DNA of 64,000 nt from Thermanaerothrix sp034436175 (GTDB lineage: Bacteria > Chloroflexota > Anaerolineae > Anaerolineales > Anaerolineaceae), in the NCBI GenBank assembly GCA_964427505.1, contig CAYRUO010000002.1:1-64000 (forward strand), given 5' to 3'. Both the position numbers and the translations under genes were made by a program. Shown here in pieces: positions 41,152-50,709 of this stretch. A model generated the notes under the pieces. The model ran no database searches. It was not told the origin of the DNA and saw only the letters and a list, made by a program, of their open reading frames with translations. Numbering within the stretch: the first letter of the stretch is position 1; each line of letters begins with the position of its first letter.

Positions 41152-43125
41152 CTACGGAGAATCGGCACCGTCCTCAGTGCGCGGCACCATCAAAGCAACA
41201 TCAGAAGGCAAGATAAGCGCAACTTTATAATTTTGTAGCAATGGTAAGACCACCCTTTCTACCCAGGCGTTATTCTCCTCTGCAAACGCATCCTTTGTCG
41301 GGTCTTTTATCGGTGTATTGGGAGTCCCAATAACGATCACGTCAAACCTATGATGTTGTAAATCATTGTAGAAACGGTTAAGATAACGAGAATTATTAGC
41401 CATTGCCATTTCCATCAATACCAGCAACTCATACTCAGGCTCCAGCGGCACCCCCCGCACGATTCCAAAGGTCAACAAATGGCGCTGATTAATAAATAAT
41501 ACCCTCCCCCCCTGAGCAGTGGCTCTTTGAGTCCAATCCCGAAGGATTTCAACATCCTGCCAGGCTATCTTTTCATCGGGTTTCATGATTGGGTGCGCAA
41601 AATACATGTGCCATCCAACCGGCATGATCGCTACCAATAACAAGATAGGCACAGGCCGCCATATTTGCAAAGAATCTCTATCTGCAATAATACGATGGGT
41701 TGCTAGGTATGCCCCTAATAGCATTAGAAACACCAGATACGCGTCCAAGTTATGAATATTACTACCCCCTCCAATCTTAACACTGACCACCATTCCACCT
41801 GCAAAGAAAACGCCCAAAATGGCAACTATTCCTAACCACCGCCAAACACGAATCTTTGCAAAGTTCCGGAACCCATTAAAACCAATCATTATCCATAATG
41901 GCAACGAGACCCATACAATACCACGAATAATCCCTACCGGATACGTTGGGCTAGGAAAGAGACGATACCAAAGTAGGTCTGAGGTGAAGGTCGATTCATA
42001 CATCCACGAGGGTTGACCAGAAAGTGCTATATACACCGCTTGAGCAGCAAAGGCAGCGACCATACCAACCGTGCCATAAATAAAGGGCCACTTATAGTAC
42101 CAATAAAAAGGCTGTTTCCCGATAGGGTTTTCAAGGAGCCACAAGAAAATTGCCAACGCACCGGGCACAGGAAACCAATTAACACGACAGATTCCTGCCC
42201 AAAGCGAAGAGATCACGACCACAGCCAACGTGTGCCAAGGTTTTTGGATGTCAAAGAACAAAAGTACGGGAATGACACATAGTGTTAGATGATAATATAC
42301 TGGCCCTTGCAATAAAAACAACGCACCCCAAATAATGGCCAGAAAGCGCACAAAGCGATTTTCAATTCGCAGCCTTCTAACTAGAGCCACTGAAGCCAAG
42401 AAACTCAATCCTAGCCACAAAATAACTTGCCAAAACCGATGCGCCCATATCGGAAGATTGCCAAACGCGAAAGGAATGGCTAAAAGCAAATAACGGGCCG
42501 GATGAAGCGGCGATAGAGGAACGGAAACACCATAAATGCGTTTGGCAAAGAACAGCGACCCATAATAATAACGGCTTGCCTCAGACCAACCCAGAGAAAG
42601 AGGATAAGAACTAATCCCAGGTAGATATTGCAACAAGATAAGCCCAACGCCTACCCCCAAAGCGCTTGCCACCCATCCAAGCCAACCAATTTCATCCTTT
42701 GTTACCAACGAGATCCCCATTCCACCGAAAAAGATACTCACACACAACAACATCAACCGTGTTGGGAAGGGTTCCCAAACCTCGGGATGTGGTAACCATC
42801 CACTTAAGGCAACTGCCGGAAACGCTATAAAACCTAGCGCAACGACCGAGCCAACGACCCGTACTATCCATCCTCTTAAGGTTTGCCGTAACCACAACGA
42901 TGGCGTTGCATCTTGAAAATAAGAAGTTATCAACAATCCCACCCATAAAATCGCCAAGCCAATCCATGCCCCCAACCCTAACCGCCATTTCCAAGACACA
43001 ACAAAAAAGCCCAGACCATTTACGGCCTGAGCCCAATTAATCAAACCCCAAACAAACACCAACCAAAGCGACCAAGAGATGACTAAAAACTGGCGTTGAT
43101 GTTGTTCGCTTTTATTGTTTTTCAT
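41152..43125 (-). CDS. GT-C-like polytopic membrane protein
   Basis: About 657-residue membrane protein with roughly fourteen hydrophobic segments and a soluble C-terminus (from about residue 530: VEILRDWTQRATAQGGRVLFIN and VIVIGTPNTPIKDPTKDAF). I infer a membrane glycosyltransferase or related enzyme using polyprenyl-phosphate sugars, because its neighbour just upstream is a polyprenol-phosphate sugar synthase. The longest frame begins with TTG at 43131; the ATG at 43125 is as plausible. Confidence 0.6.
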   Translation of the reverse strand: MKNNKSEQHQRQFLVISWSLWLVFVWGLINWAQAVNGLGFFVVSWKWRLGLGAWIGLAILWVGLLITSYFQDATPSLWLRQTLRGWIVRVVGSVVALGFIAFPAVALSGWLPHPEVWEPFPTRLMLLCVSIFFGGMGISLVTKDEIGWLGWVASALGVGVGLILLQYLPGISSYPLSLGWSEASRYYYGSLFFAKRIYGVSVPLSPLHPARYLLLAIPFAFGNLPIWAHRFWQVILWLGLSFLASVALVRRLRIENRFVRFLAIIWGALFLLQGPVYYHLTLCVIPVLLFFDIQKPWHTLAVVVISSLWAGICRVNWFPVPGALAIFLWLLENPIGKQPFYWYYKWPFIYGTVGMVAAFAAQAVYIALSGQPSWMYESTFTSDLLWYRLFPSPTYPVGIIRGIVWVSLPLWIMIGFNGFRNFAKIRVWRWLGIVAILGVFFAGGMVVSVKIGGGSNIHNLDAYLVFLMLLGAYLATHRIIADRDSLQIWRPVPILLLVAIMPVGWHMYFAHPIMKPDEKIAWQDVEILRDWTQRATAQGGRVLFINQRHLLTFGIVRGVPLEPEYELLVLMEMAMANNSRYLNRFYNDLQHHRFDVIVIGTPNTPIKDPTKDAFAEENNAWVERVVLPLLQNYKVALILPSDVALMVPRTEDGADSP

Positions 43126-43141
43126 AAGCAATTGAACAGTT

Positions 43142-44134
43142 TCAGCGTGTGTTATTTAGTGAGACAGATTCCTCTATGCCATTACGAATAATCCGCCGAA
43201 TCGTATAGGTGGGCTTTCCTTGCGACTCATGATAAGTCCGCACCAGCAACTCAGCGATCAATCCCATCAAAATTGATTGGAATCCTAAAATCCCAATCAT
43301 GGTGGCCATTTGAAAGAAGGGCGAGGTCAATACGCCGATCCCGAAGAAGACACGGCGGATGAAAAGATAAAGTAGTAATAGCGTACTAAGAAGAATTAGA
43401 ATCGCACCCGTGCCACCGAAAAGGTAAATCGGTTTATTCGCATAACTGTTGAGAAATTTAACTGTAAATAAATCCAGGATCACCTTGAGCGTACGTTCAA
43501 GCCCATATTTTGCCCTTCCGAACCGCCTCGGGTGATGACGAACCGGCACCTCGATAATCTTTGCCCCCACGCCATGAGCATAAACCGGAATAAAACGATG
43601 CATCTCACCGTAGAGTTTAAACCCCGTAAGCACTTCACGCCGATAGGCTTTTAGAGTACAACCATAATCGTGTAAGTGGACACCGGTAACCCAAGAAATC
43701 AAGCCGTTGGCGATTCGTGAGGGCAGGGTACGAGTAAGAAACGCATCTTTCCGATGCACGCGCCAGCCACTGACGACATCAAACCCCTCTTGAATTTTCT
43801 CCAGCATCATCGGGATATCAGCGGGGTCGTTCTGCAGATCCGCATCCATTAGGACAATTACGTCCCCCGAGGCATGATCTATTCCGGCGGCGATAGCGGC
43901 CGTTTGCCCAAAATTACGCCGTAATTCAACTACCCGCACATGGTCTGGATCCGAAAGTGCTAAAGATTCTAGCACTTCCCCACTGCGGTCTTGGCTACCG
44001 TCATTGACAAATACAACCTCCCACGCCCACGGGATAACCTCCATGGCAGAACAGATCGCCCGGTGCAAGAGAGGCAGATTCTCTTCCTCGTTGAAAACGG
44101 GCACAACAATTGAAAGTCGCTCGAGTGTGGGCAT
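43142..44134 (-). CDS. GT2 polyprenyl-phosphate glycosyltransferase, DPM1/ArnC-like
   Basis: 330-residue enzyme expected to move a sugar from a nucleotide donor to a polyprenyl phosphate on the inner membrane face. The GT-A domain shows SIVVPVFNEEENLP, VFVNDGSQDRSGEVL, VLMDADLQNDPADIP (the DxD-type site) and HRFIPVYAHGVGAKI. Two C-terminal membrane helices follow (about 232-300). It may supply the lipid-linked sugar used by the adjacent GT-C-like protein. Confidence 0.9.
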   Translation of the reverse strand: MPTLERLSIVVPVFNEEENLPLLHRAICSAMEVIPWAWEVVFVNDGSQDRSGEVLESLALSDPDHVRVVELRRNFGQTAAIAAGIDHASGDVIVLMDADLQNDPADIPMMLEKIQEGFDVVSGWRVHRKDAFLTRTLPSRIANGLISWVTGVHLHDYGCTLKAYRREVLTGFKLYGEMHRFIPVYAHGVGAKIIEVPVRHHPRRFGRAKYGLERTLKVILDLFTVKFLNSYANKPIYLFGGTGAILILLSTLLLLYLFIRRVFFGIGVLTSPFFQMATMIGILGFQSILMGLIAELLVRTYHESQGKPTYTIRRIIRNGIEESVSLNNTR

Positions 44135-44164
44135 AGGGAACGGACATTATTATACCCCAACCTC

Positions 44165-46654
44165 TCATTTGGATATCAGCGGCAAATAGATTTGATTGCG
44201 AAACGTGGTGGGAAAGATAAAAATTCGTCGCACAGTTTGGAGGTAAGTCTCATCGTTCAGCGTGTTAAGTGAGACGTTTCCGAAATCATCCCAAACTTCT
44301 GCAAACACCTGGCTCAATTGATTTACCGGTAAACGGCTAAAACTTAGATTAATCAAAAAAGGACTCTCTGTATCTTCACCGAGAATTTCGTATCTTTCCC
44401 TCTCGGCGTTCCACCATTGAAAACGCACATAATCTGTATCGGTATCGAAGATCGTGACCTCTAAAATAGCAGTATCCTCACGCATAAGATAAGTGCCATT
44501 GTTCCCTACTGGCAGAATCCAATCTGGTGGCTGTGGGCGAACTGAGTCAACTTCAATGGTCACCGTCGCATCAGCAGAATAAGCCTTGCCATCATAGGCT
44601 TGATAGGTGAATGAATCTGTCCCGCGATAATTTGCGTTTGGAATATAAATAAAACCACCGTTGCTGTTTAGAGTAAGTACTCCATGGAGTGGTCCACTCC
44701 CAAGTCGTACCACCAAAAGGTCACCATCTTTATCTGAATCGTTTACCAAAACCCCCGGCGCCGCTACGTTGATGCCCAAAATATTTGCCCGATAACCACT
44801 ATCATTTATAGCCACTGGCGCATCATTGATTGGATTTACGGTTAGCATAACTGTTGCAATTGCGGAATAGGCAATACCATCATAAGCACGATAAGTGAAT
44901 GAATCCGAACCAAAGTAGTCTGAAGCTGGGGTATAGGTAAAACTACCATTACTATTGAGGGTCAATGTTCCATGACCGACGTTATTCACTAGCAAAACGC
45001 TCAATGGATCGCCATCAACATCTTGGTCATTACTCAAGATACCCGGCGCAGTAACGTTCAAAATCGTATCCTCATTAATAGAATAGGCATCATTTAACGC
45101 GATTGGCACATCATTGACCGGAGTGACGGTGATACTCACGGTGGCAACATTACTATCCACCTGACCATCATTTACCTTGAAAGTAAACGAATCCAAGCCG
45201 TTATAGTTCAGATCGGGTGTGTACGTCAAACTTGGGGGTATTCCGCTCAATGTCCCATGAGCCGGTTGGGTCACCATGGTAAACATCAGCGTATCCCCAT
45301 CTACATCTGCGCCTGTCAGAACAATAGCGATACTGCTATCCTCAGCCACGGTTTTCGCTTGGGGGTTTGCAACTGGCGGATCATTGACCGGAGTCACCGT
45401 GATGCTCACCATTGCTACACCGCTATTCGCCTGACCATCGTTTGCGACATAAGTAAATGAATCTGTACCATAAAAATTCGAGGCCGGTAAGTAAGTAAAC
45501 CCGCCATTACCATTAAGAGTCAGACTGCCATAGGTCGGATCACTTACTTTACTTGCACTTAGCAACCCTCCCTCGGGATCAGTATCGTTGCTTAGTACCC
45601 CTGGAGCGGGGATATTTAAAAGCGTATCTTCAGCCACTATATAGGAATCATCCAGCGCAACAGGAGGATCGTTGACATTTTTGATGGTTATGGTTACTAC
45701 TGCCACACCCGAATAAAGCTGCCTATCATAAGCGCGATAAGTAAATGAATCCGTACCATGGTAATTGGCAGTTGGCGTATAGGTAAAACCACCGTTCGTA
45801 TTGAAGATCAGTTCCCCATGGCCAACATTACTCACCAGTTGAACACTCAAAACATCTCCCTCAACATCTTGATCGTTACTCAACACACCAGGAGCAAGTA
45901 CGTTCAGAACTGTATCCTCGTTAACCATATAGGCGTCGTTTATTGCTACCGGTGCATCGTTGATCCCTGTAACCGTAATATCAACCGTCGCTATATTGCT
46001 ATCCACTAATCCGTCATTTACCTTGAACGTGAACGAATCCAGCCCATCGTAATTCAAATTCGGGGTATATATCGGATTTGGAAGTGCACCACTCAAAACC
46101 CCATGAGCTGGCTGAGTCACTATACTGAAGGTTAGCGAGTCACCATCTACATCCAAAGCCATCAGAGAAATCCCTACATTACTGTCTTCGGATACGGTTA
46201 TTGCTTGCGGGTTTGCCGTGGGGGGATCGTTCACCGGTGTAATGGTTATAGTTACAACAGCCACATTGCTATTTGCTTGTCCATCATTCGCCACGTACAT
46301 GAAGGTATCGGTTCCATTAAAGTTTGGATTTGGAGAATAAGTGAAGCCCCCATCAATGTTCAAAATCAGACTCCCGTTTCCAGGAGGATTAACAATCAAA
46401 GCACTGATCGGATCACTATCAGCATCACTGTCATTACCCAAGACCCCTGCCGCAGATACGCTCAGCACGGTATCTTCCTCAATAGTATAAGTGTCATTAA
46501 AAGCGACTGGTGGAGTATTACCGGATTCATCAGCCTCAATACTTAGAGGCCATACCACAGATAAATACCGGTTTATTTGCAACGATGCATTCAAGGGTAA
46601 TATCAATGCCAATGAAAAAAATAATATGAGATGCCCGAATTTTATCTCACGCAT
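44165..46654 (-). CDS. Secreted protein with seven tandem cadherin/Ig-like repeats
   Basis: 829-residue exported protein with an N-terminal signal (MREIKFGHLILFFSLALILP). Residues about 48-700 hold seven repeats of roughly 90-95 residues, each with a start like PVAxNDxYxxxEDTxLxV, an internal VLSNDxDxDGD stretch (likely calcium-binding Asp-rich loop), and an end like GTDSFTYxAxDGxxxSxxATVxITV. Two repeat types alternate: the ND-AY/VLSND type and the NPQA-xTVxEDS type. The C-terminus ends in FRNQIYLPLISK, a tail of a kind I recall from many Chloroflexota exported proteins. Likely an adhesin or sheath component in the envelope-polysaccharide region. Confidence 0.85.
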   Translation of the reverse strand: MREIKFGHLILFFSLALILPLNASLQINRYLSVVWPLSIEADESGNTPPVAFNDTYTIEEDTVLSVSAAGVLGNDSDADSDPISALIVNPPGNGSLILNIDGGFTYSPNPNFNGTDTFMYVANDGQANSNVAVVTITITPVNDPPTANPQAITVSEDSNVGISLMALDVDGDSLTFSIVTQPAHGVLSGALPNPIYTPNLNYDGLDSFTFKVNDGLVDSNIATVDITVTGINDAPVAINDAYMVNEDTVLNVLAPGVLSNDQDVEGDVLSVQLVSNVGHGELIFNTNGGFTYTPTANYHGTDSFTYRAYDRQLYSGVAVVTITIKNVNDPPVALDDSYIVAEDTLLNIPAPGVLSNDTDPEGGLLSASKVSDPTYGSLTLNGNGGFTYLPASNFYGTDSFTYVANDGQANSGVAMVSITVTPVNDPPVANPQAKTVAEDSSIAIVLTGADVDGDTLMFTMVTQPAHGTLSGIPPSLTYTPDLNYNGLDSFTFKVNDGQVDSNVATVSITVTPVNDVPIALNDAYSINEDTILNVTAPGILSNDQDVDGDPLSVLLVNNVGHGTLTLNSNGSFTYTPASDYFGSDSFTYRAYDGIAYSAIATVMLTVNPINDAPVAINDSGYRANILGINVAAPGVLVNDSDKDGDLLVVRLGSGPLHGVLTLNSNGGFIYIPNANYRGTDSFTYQAYDGKAYSADATVTIEVDSVRPQPPDWILPVGNNGTYLMREDTAILEVTIFDTDTDYVRFQWWNAERERYEILGEDTESPFLINLSFSRLPVNQLSQVFAEVWDDFGNVSLNTLNDETYLQTVRRIFIFPTTFRNQIYLPLISK

Positions 46655-46695
46655 TCTTGCTCCCGAACAAAATATTCAAAATCAAGTTGAAAATT

Positions 46696-47634
46696 TTAGG
46701 GGGAAGATGTCTCTGCCGGGGAGGGTGTGGGTTCAGGTGGTGGCGCCGTTGGTGGAAGCGTAGGGAGGGGTAAAGTCGGAGATGGTGGGGGTGGGGGAAG
46801 AGTTGGTAAAGGAGTTGAAGTTGCAGTCGGTGGAATTGACGTTGCCGTTGGACGGGAAGTATTGGAAGGAACAACAGTGAAAGTAGATGTTGGTGCAAAT
46901 TGGGGTGGATTCTCACCGTGTGAGGGCGATGTGGGATTATTAAGCAAGACCGGAACTCGGGTTCTGGTGGGCGTGCGGGTGAATGTGATGGTTGGTGTAG
47001 GCGATGGAGGAACATAAAGAATTTCACCCGGACGGATCAGGGTACGTTCTTCGAGACAATTGGCTGATTGCAACACCTCAACACTGGTGCGATATAACAA
47101 ACTCAGTCGTAAAAGAGAATCAGTAGGCTTAACCAAGTAGGCTATCCACCCTTCCGGGGGCACGCACTCGGTCGGAGTTCCTTGAACCGGTGTCAGATTG
47201 CTTCGGGAAGAAAGGGCGTCATTGGTCAAGCTTAGCGCCTCGGTTATAAGTAAAAGGTCTTGAGAACCCTCTCCAACTTTGTTTGTGCCACCGGTCTGGG
47301 GAACGGCGTTATCACCGTTTATCCTCGTTGCACTAATCCCTCCAGCAATTAATCCCCCGATAATCAGGAACGCAAATACCGCCAGGATGATCCATCTTTG
47401 GCGTATTTGATTGAAACTCGGCAATAATAAGTCCTCGGGGAGGGATTGCTCTCTCGCCTGTTGATAAACGGGACAATTAACATAGCGATCGGTCAAGCAT
47501 GCCAAACGTTGATGCCTTAAGTTGACCGGTGCTATTGGTCGAGCGTGGTGGCAATGGTTTCGCTCGCTTGGGAATTCCAATACTGTACTTGGGTCTCGTT
47601 TAAGCCCAAGGTAAGGGCAAATAGGCTGGGGCAT
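46696..47634 (-). CDS. LysM protein with N-terminal Cys/His module and Pro/Thr-rich tail
   Basis: 312-residue membrane protein. Residues 1-60, predicted cytoplasmic, carry a spaced Cys/His set (C6, H27-C28, H41, C46, C54 in CPYLG, NHCHH, HQRLACL and YVNCPVY) that could bind a metal. One membrane helix (81-103) follows, then an external LysM peptidoglycan-binding domain (about 164-209: YLVKPTDSLLRLSLLYRTSV, then LIRPGEILYVPP) and a C-terminal Pro/Thr tail of about 100 residues. It follows the tyrosine autokinase gene; it may tether or sense the cell wall near the polysaccharide machinery. Confidence 0.75.
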   Translation of the reverse strand: MPQPICPYLGLKRDPSTVLEFPSERNHCHHARPIAPVNLRHQRLACLTDRYVNCPVYQQAREQSLPEDLLLPSFNQIRQRWIILAVFAFLIIGGLIAGGISATRINGDNAVPQTGGTNKVGEGSQDLLLITEALSLTNDALSSRSNLTPVQGTPTECVPPEGWIAYLVKPTDSLLRLSLLYRTSVEVLQSANCLEERTLIRPGEILYVPPSPTPTITFTRTPTRTRVPVLLNNPTSPSHGENPPQFAPTSTFTVVPSNTSRPTATSIPPTATSTPLPTLPPPPPSPTLPLPTLPPTAPPPEPTPSPAETSSP

Positions 47635-47656
47635 GAGCTTCTCCCACCGTACAATA

Positions 47657-49507
47657 CTAATCTTCGAGCAAGGTTAATTCGTCAGATTCCTTAGCAATAT
47701 AGGCGTAAGACTTTAGGTTATGGTAGTAATGATTTGAAACAGAATCCTGTACGCGATTGAGCACGGCTCCTACCACTCTCGCCTTCACACGATCTAATTG
47801 TTCCAACACCTCTAGTGTTACACTTTGTGATGTGCTCCGGGCACGAAGAGTCAGCAACACTCCATCTACTCGTGAAGCCAAAACAATGGCATCCGAGATT
47901 AAGAAGGGTGGCCCATCTAGAATAACTTTATCGTAGCGTGTTGCCACCTCACTCAAGAGGGTTGCCATTCGCTCTGAGGAAAGGACTTCAGCCGGGTTGG
48001 GTGGTAATGTCCCACTTGTAAGAACATCAATACCCTCCGTTGTTAGATGATGCAGGCTTTCATCCAAAGTACTGTGCTCACGTAAGATATCACTCAATCC
48101 CAGCCGGTTGGGTAAACGCAGGCGTTCATGCACTTGCGGTTGGCGTAAATCGGTATCCATCAACAAAACCCGATTACCACCTTGAGCCATCACAATGGCC
48201 AGGTTAACCGCAACGGTTGTTTTCCCTTCATCTGGTCCCGGGCTTCCAATTAGCAATGTTTTTAACGGACGATCGATTTCCACAAATTCAAGGTTGGTGC
48301 GAACAGAACGAAAGGCCTCGGTAACCGGTGACCTTGGCTGAGCAACTACATGGGGTGGATAATCCTCCCGAGGCAATTTCCCATTCATCTCACTGATATA
48401 GCCTAAAACTGGAAGGTCTAAGTTTTTAGTTACTGTTTCGCCATTCCGAATCGAATCATCAAGATATTCGATCAGGAAAACAATCCCTCCAGCCAAAATT
48501 AAACCCAATATCCCACCCAAAAGAACATTCGTGGCTGTTTGAGGTCGAACTGGACGTGACGGAACTCGAGCCTCCTCTACTTGAACCACTTCAGGGGTGC
48601 TTTGCAATCGTGCCAAGCGAATCGCCTCATAATTGCTCAGCAAATTGGCATAAATTTGCTGATAAAGGACTAACGCCGCTTGAAGCTGGTTATTGGTACC
48701 ATTTTGACTGCTCTGACTGGCAGGCGAAAACGACAGATTAACATAGATTTGCTGATATATGTTCAACAATGACTTTAATTCATCTAATCGGCTCCGCTTC
48801 TGAGTAAGTTCTATTTGTTGATCTACGGTTAGCGTCGGTGTAACACGTGCGGGTTGCCCCAGCGCATTAACTCCCAACACCGTTTCATGCTCAGACTCAA
48901 GACGAACAATATCTGCCTGCAATTGGTTAATCTCGGCCTGTAACCCCGAGATAATATTTGTCACGTCTTGAAGTCGCTTTTCGCTAGACTGTTCTGAAGA
49001 TTGGGCAAGTTGCTTCTGCAAATCCGCAATTTGTGCTTCCACTTGTTGAATTTGGGCTTGAAGACTCTCTTCCGATGCCGAAAACCGGTTTGATTGAATC
49101 TTGGCATTCTGCTCCAGGAAAACCGTTACAAGAGTATTGGCAATTTCAGCCGCCTTTTGAGGATCGCTATCCTCGACCACGATCTGAATAAGTTGAGCCC
49201 CACGAACTTGCTGAACCCGAACTTGACTACTGCTAATGTAATACCCTAAGCGTTCAGAGGCGGCCTCTAATACTGGCCGTGTAACTAATAATTCGGTAAA
49301 GGTTTGAGAGAGCAACTCGGTATTCTGGTTCAGGATATCGCTAAGGTTGCTTTGAGGCGCCCCCAAAACCATGACCTTAGTCGTTGCTTGATAAACGGGT
49401 TCCTGAACGAGGCTGTAGATTAATCCCCCAATCAAGCCGATTAAAACGCCAACGCCCAACAACCAAGCCCAGCGCTTGGCTAAAAACAAATAGTCTCGAG
49501 GTAGCAT
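47657..49507 (-). CDS. Polysaccharide co-polymerase / tyrosine autokinase (Wzc-like)
   Basis: 616-residue fused protein that controls polymer length. Residues about 10-35 and 325-350 are membrane helices flanking a Wzz domain with a long coiled coil (about 165-275, QIQQVEAQIADLQKQLAQS type). The C-terminal BY-kinase has Walker A GSPGPDEGKTT, Walker A' VLLMDTDLRQP and Walker B VILDGPP. The tail holds a Tyr cluster (YYHNLKSYAY) for autophosphorylation. Kinase and Wzz parts are fused, as in Wzc of diderms, rather than split as in most Firmicutes. Confidence 0.93.
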   Translation of the reverse strand: MLPRDYLFLAKRWAWLLGVGVLIGLIGGLIYSLVQEPVYQATTKVMVLGAPQSNLSDILNQNTELLSQTFTELLVTRPVLEAASERLGYYISSSQVRVQQVRGAQLIQIVVEDSDPQKAAEIANTLVTVFLEQNAKIQSNRFSASEESLQAQIQQVEAQIADLQKQLAQSSEQSSEKRLQDVTNIISGLQAEINQLQADIVRLESEHETVLGVNALGQPARVTPTLTVDQQIELTQKRSRLDELKSLLNIYQQIYVNLSFSPASQSSQNGTNNQLQAALVLYQQIYANLLSNYEAIRLARLQSTPEVVQVEEARVPSRPVRPQTATNVLLGGILGLILAGGIVFLIEYLDDSIRNGETVTKNLDLPVLGYISEMNGKLPREDYPPHVVAQPRSPVTEAFRSVRTNLEFVEIDRPLKTLLIGSPGPDEGKTTVAVNLAIVMAQGGNRVLLMDTDLRQPQVHERLRLPNRLGLSDILREHSTLDESLHHLTTEGIDVLTSGTLPPNPAEVLSSERMATLLSEVATRYDKVILDGPPFLISDAIVLASRVDGVLLTLRARSTSQSVTLEVLEQLDRVKARVVGAVLNRVQDSVSNHYYHNLKSYAYIAKESDELTLLED

Positions 49508-49548
49508 TATTGCATCCTTCTTTCTGGTGTCTTGTAATCCAAAGGGAT

Positions 49549-50709
49549 TTATGGAATGAATTGTGCTTCAGCCAGGGCTTCAGAAACTGCTTCAACCACC
49601 TCATCCACCTGGGTTTTCGTTAGCATGGGATAGAGTGGCAATGTAACTTCGCGATTGGCTACTGATTCGGTTAAGGGTAAACCATTCCCCTGAAACAACG
49701 CTAACCCCTGATAAGCGCTGAATTGATGGATAGGAGGGTAATGTACACTGGTTTGAATTCCCCGCCGTTTCATACCTTCCATGAAGAGTTCTCGAGAAGT
49801 TCCATGCGGTAACAGTATCGGCATCAAATGATAGGAAGACTGGCCAGGATGACCCTCAAAAGGCACTTCAATTGCAGGCGAATGCTCACGAAGTCTTTCC
49901 CGATAGTGCGCTACCAGCTCTGCGCGATGCTGATTATTCGAATCCAGTTTTCGCAATTGCACCCTACCTATTGCCGCTCTTAATTCATCCAAGCGATAGT
50001 TATACCCCAGCGCTACTACATCATAACTCCAAGCATGTCCGTGATGACGATCCCATGTTAAGGCCGTCATTCCATGAGAACGCAATAACCGGATCTTCTC
50101 GGCGATATCTTGACGGTGTGTCGTAATCATTCCCCCTTCACCCGTGGAAAGATTCTTATTAGAAAAAAACGAAAAACACCCTATATCGCCCCATATCCCG
50201 GCTTTTCGTCCCTCCAGGCTGGTACCAGGTGAGTGAGCCGCATCCTCAATTACAAAAAGGTTATATTGCCGAGCAATATTCAAAATGGAAGGCATATCAC
50301 ATATAAAGCCTCCATAATGCATTACAATAATGGCGCGAGTTCGTGGGGTAATACGGTTTACAATGTCCTGGGGAGAAATCGTAAAATCCTTCTCCGAAGT
50401 AATCTCCACAAAGCGCGGTGTTGCACCGACATAACGAACGGCAGCCGCAGTGGCCACAAAAGTTAGTGAAGGAACTAAAACCTCATCACCAGGTCCGAGA
50501 CCTAGCGCCAAACATGCTAGGTGAAGTGCCACGGTACAATTGCTAACCGCACACGCAAATGTAGCGCCAATGTAATCGGCAAATTCCTGTTCAAAGTGCT
50601 GGGTTTCTTCTCCCATTGTCAACCAACGCCGGTCAAGGACCTTAAGCACCGCCGTCTTTTCTTCTTCCCCTAAATCAATGTCTGCCAAGGGTATTCGCCA
50701 GATACTCAT
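49549..50709 (-). CDS. DegT/DnrJ/EryC1/StrS-family sugar aminotransferase
   Basis: 386-residue PLP enzyme transferring an amino group to a keto-sugar nucleotide. PLP-binding Lys185 lies in FFSNKNLSTGEGG; the EDAAHSPG and VPSLTFVATAAAVRYVGATP segments are typical. Just upstream are a nucleotidyltransferase (four-base overlap) and a 4,6-dehydratase-like gene, so its substrate is likely a 4-keto-6-deoxy sugar nucleotide. Similar sets make 4-amino-4,6-dideoxy sugars; the exact sugar is not determined. Confidence 0.92.
   Translation of the reverse strand: MSIWRIPLADIDLGEEEKTAVLKVLDRRWLTMGEETQHFEQEFADYIGATFACAVSNCTVALHLACLALGLGPGDEVLVPSLTFVATAAAVRYVGATPRFVEITSEKDFTISPQDIVNRITPRTRAIIVMHYGGFICDMPSILNIARQYNLFVIEDAAHSPGTSLEGRKAGIWGDIGCFSFFSNKNLSTGEGGMITTHRQDIAEKIRLLRSHGMTALTWDRHHGHAWSYDVVALGYNYRLDELRAAIGRVQLRKLDSNNQHRAELVAHYRERLREHSPAIEVPFEGHPGQSSYHLMPILLPHGTSRELFMEGMKRRGIQTSVHYPPIHQFSAYQGLALFQGNGLPLTESVANREVTLPLYPMLTKTQVDEVVEAVSEALAEAQFIP

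Noticed and set aside
44165..46654. CRISPR-like or satellite array
   Set aside because: The repetition is at the protein-domain level (about 280 bases), diverged, and within one long reading frame.
46727..47017. Gly/Val-rich plus-strand frame
   Set aside because: It is the antisense of the Pro/Thr-rich tail of the LysM protein.
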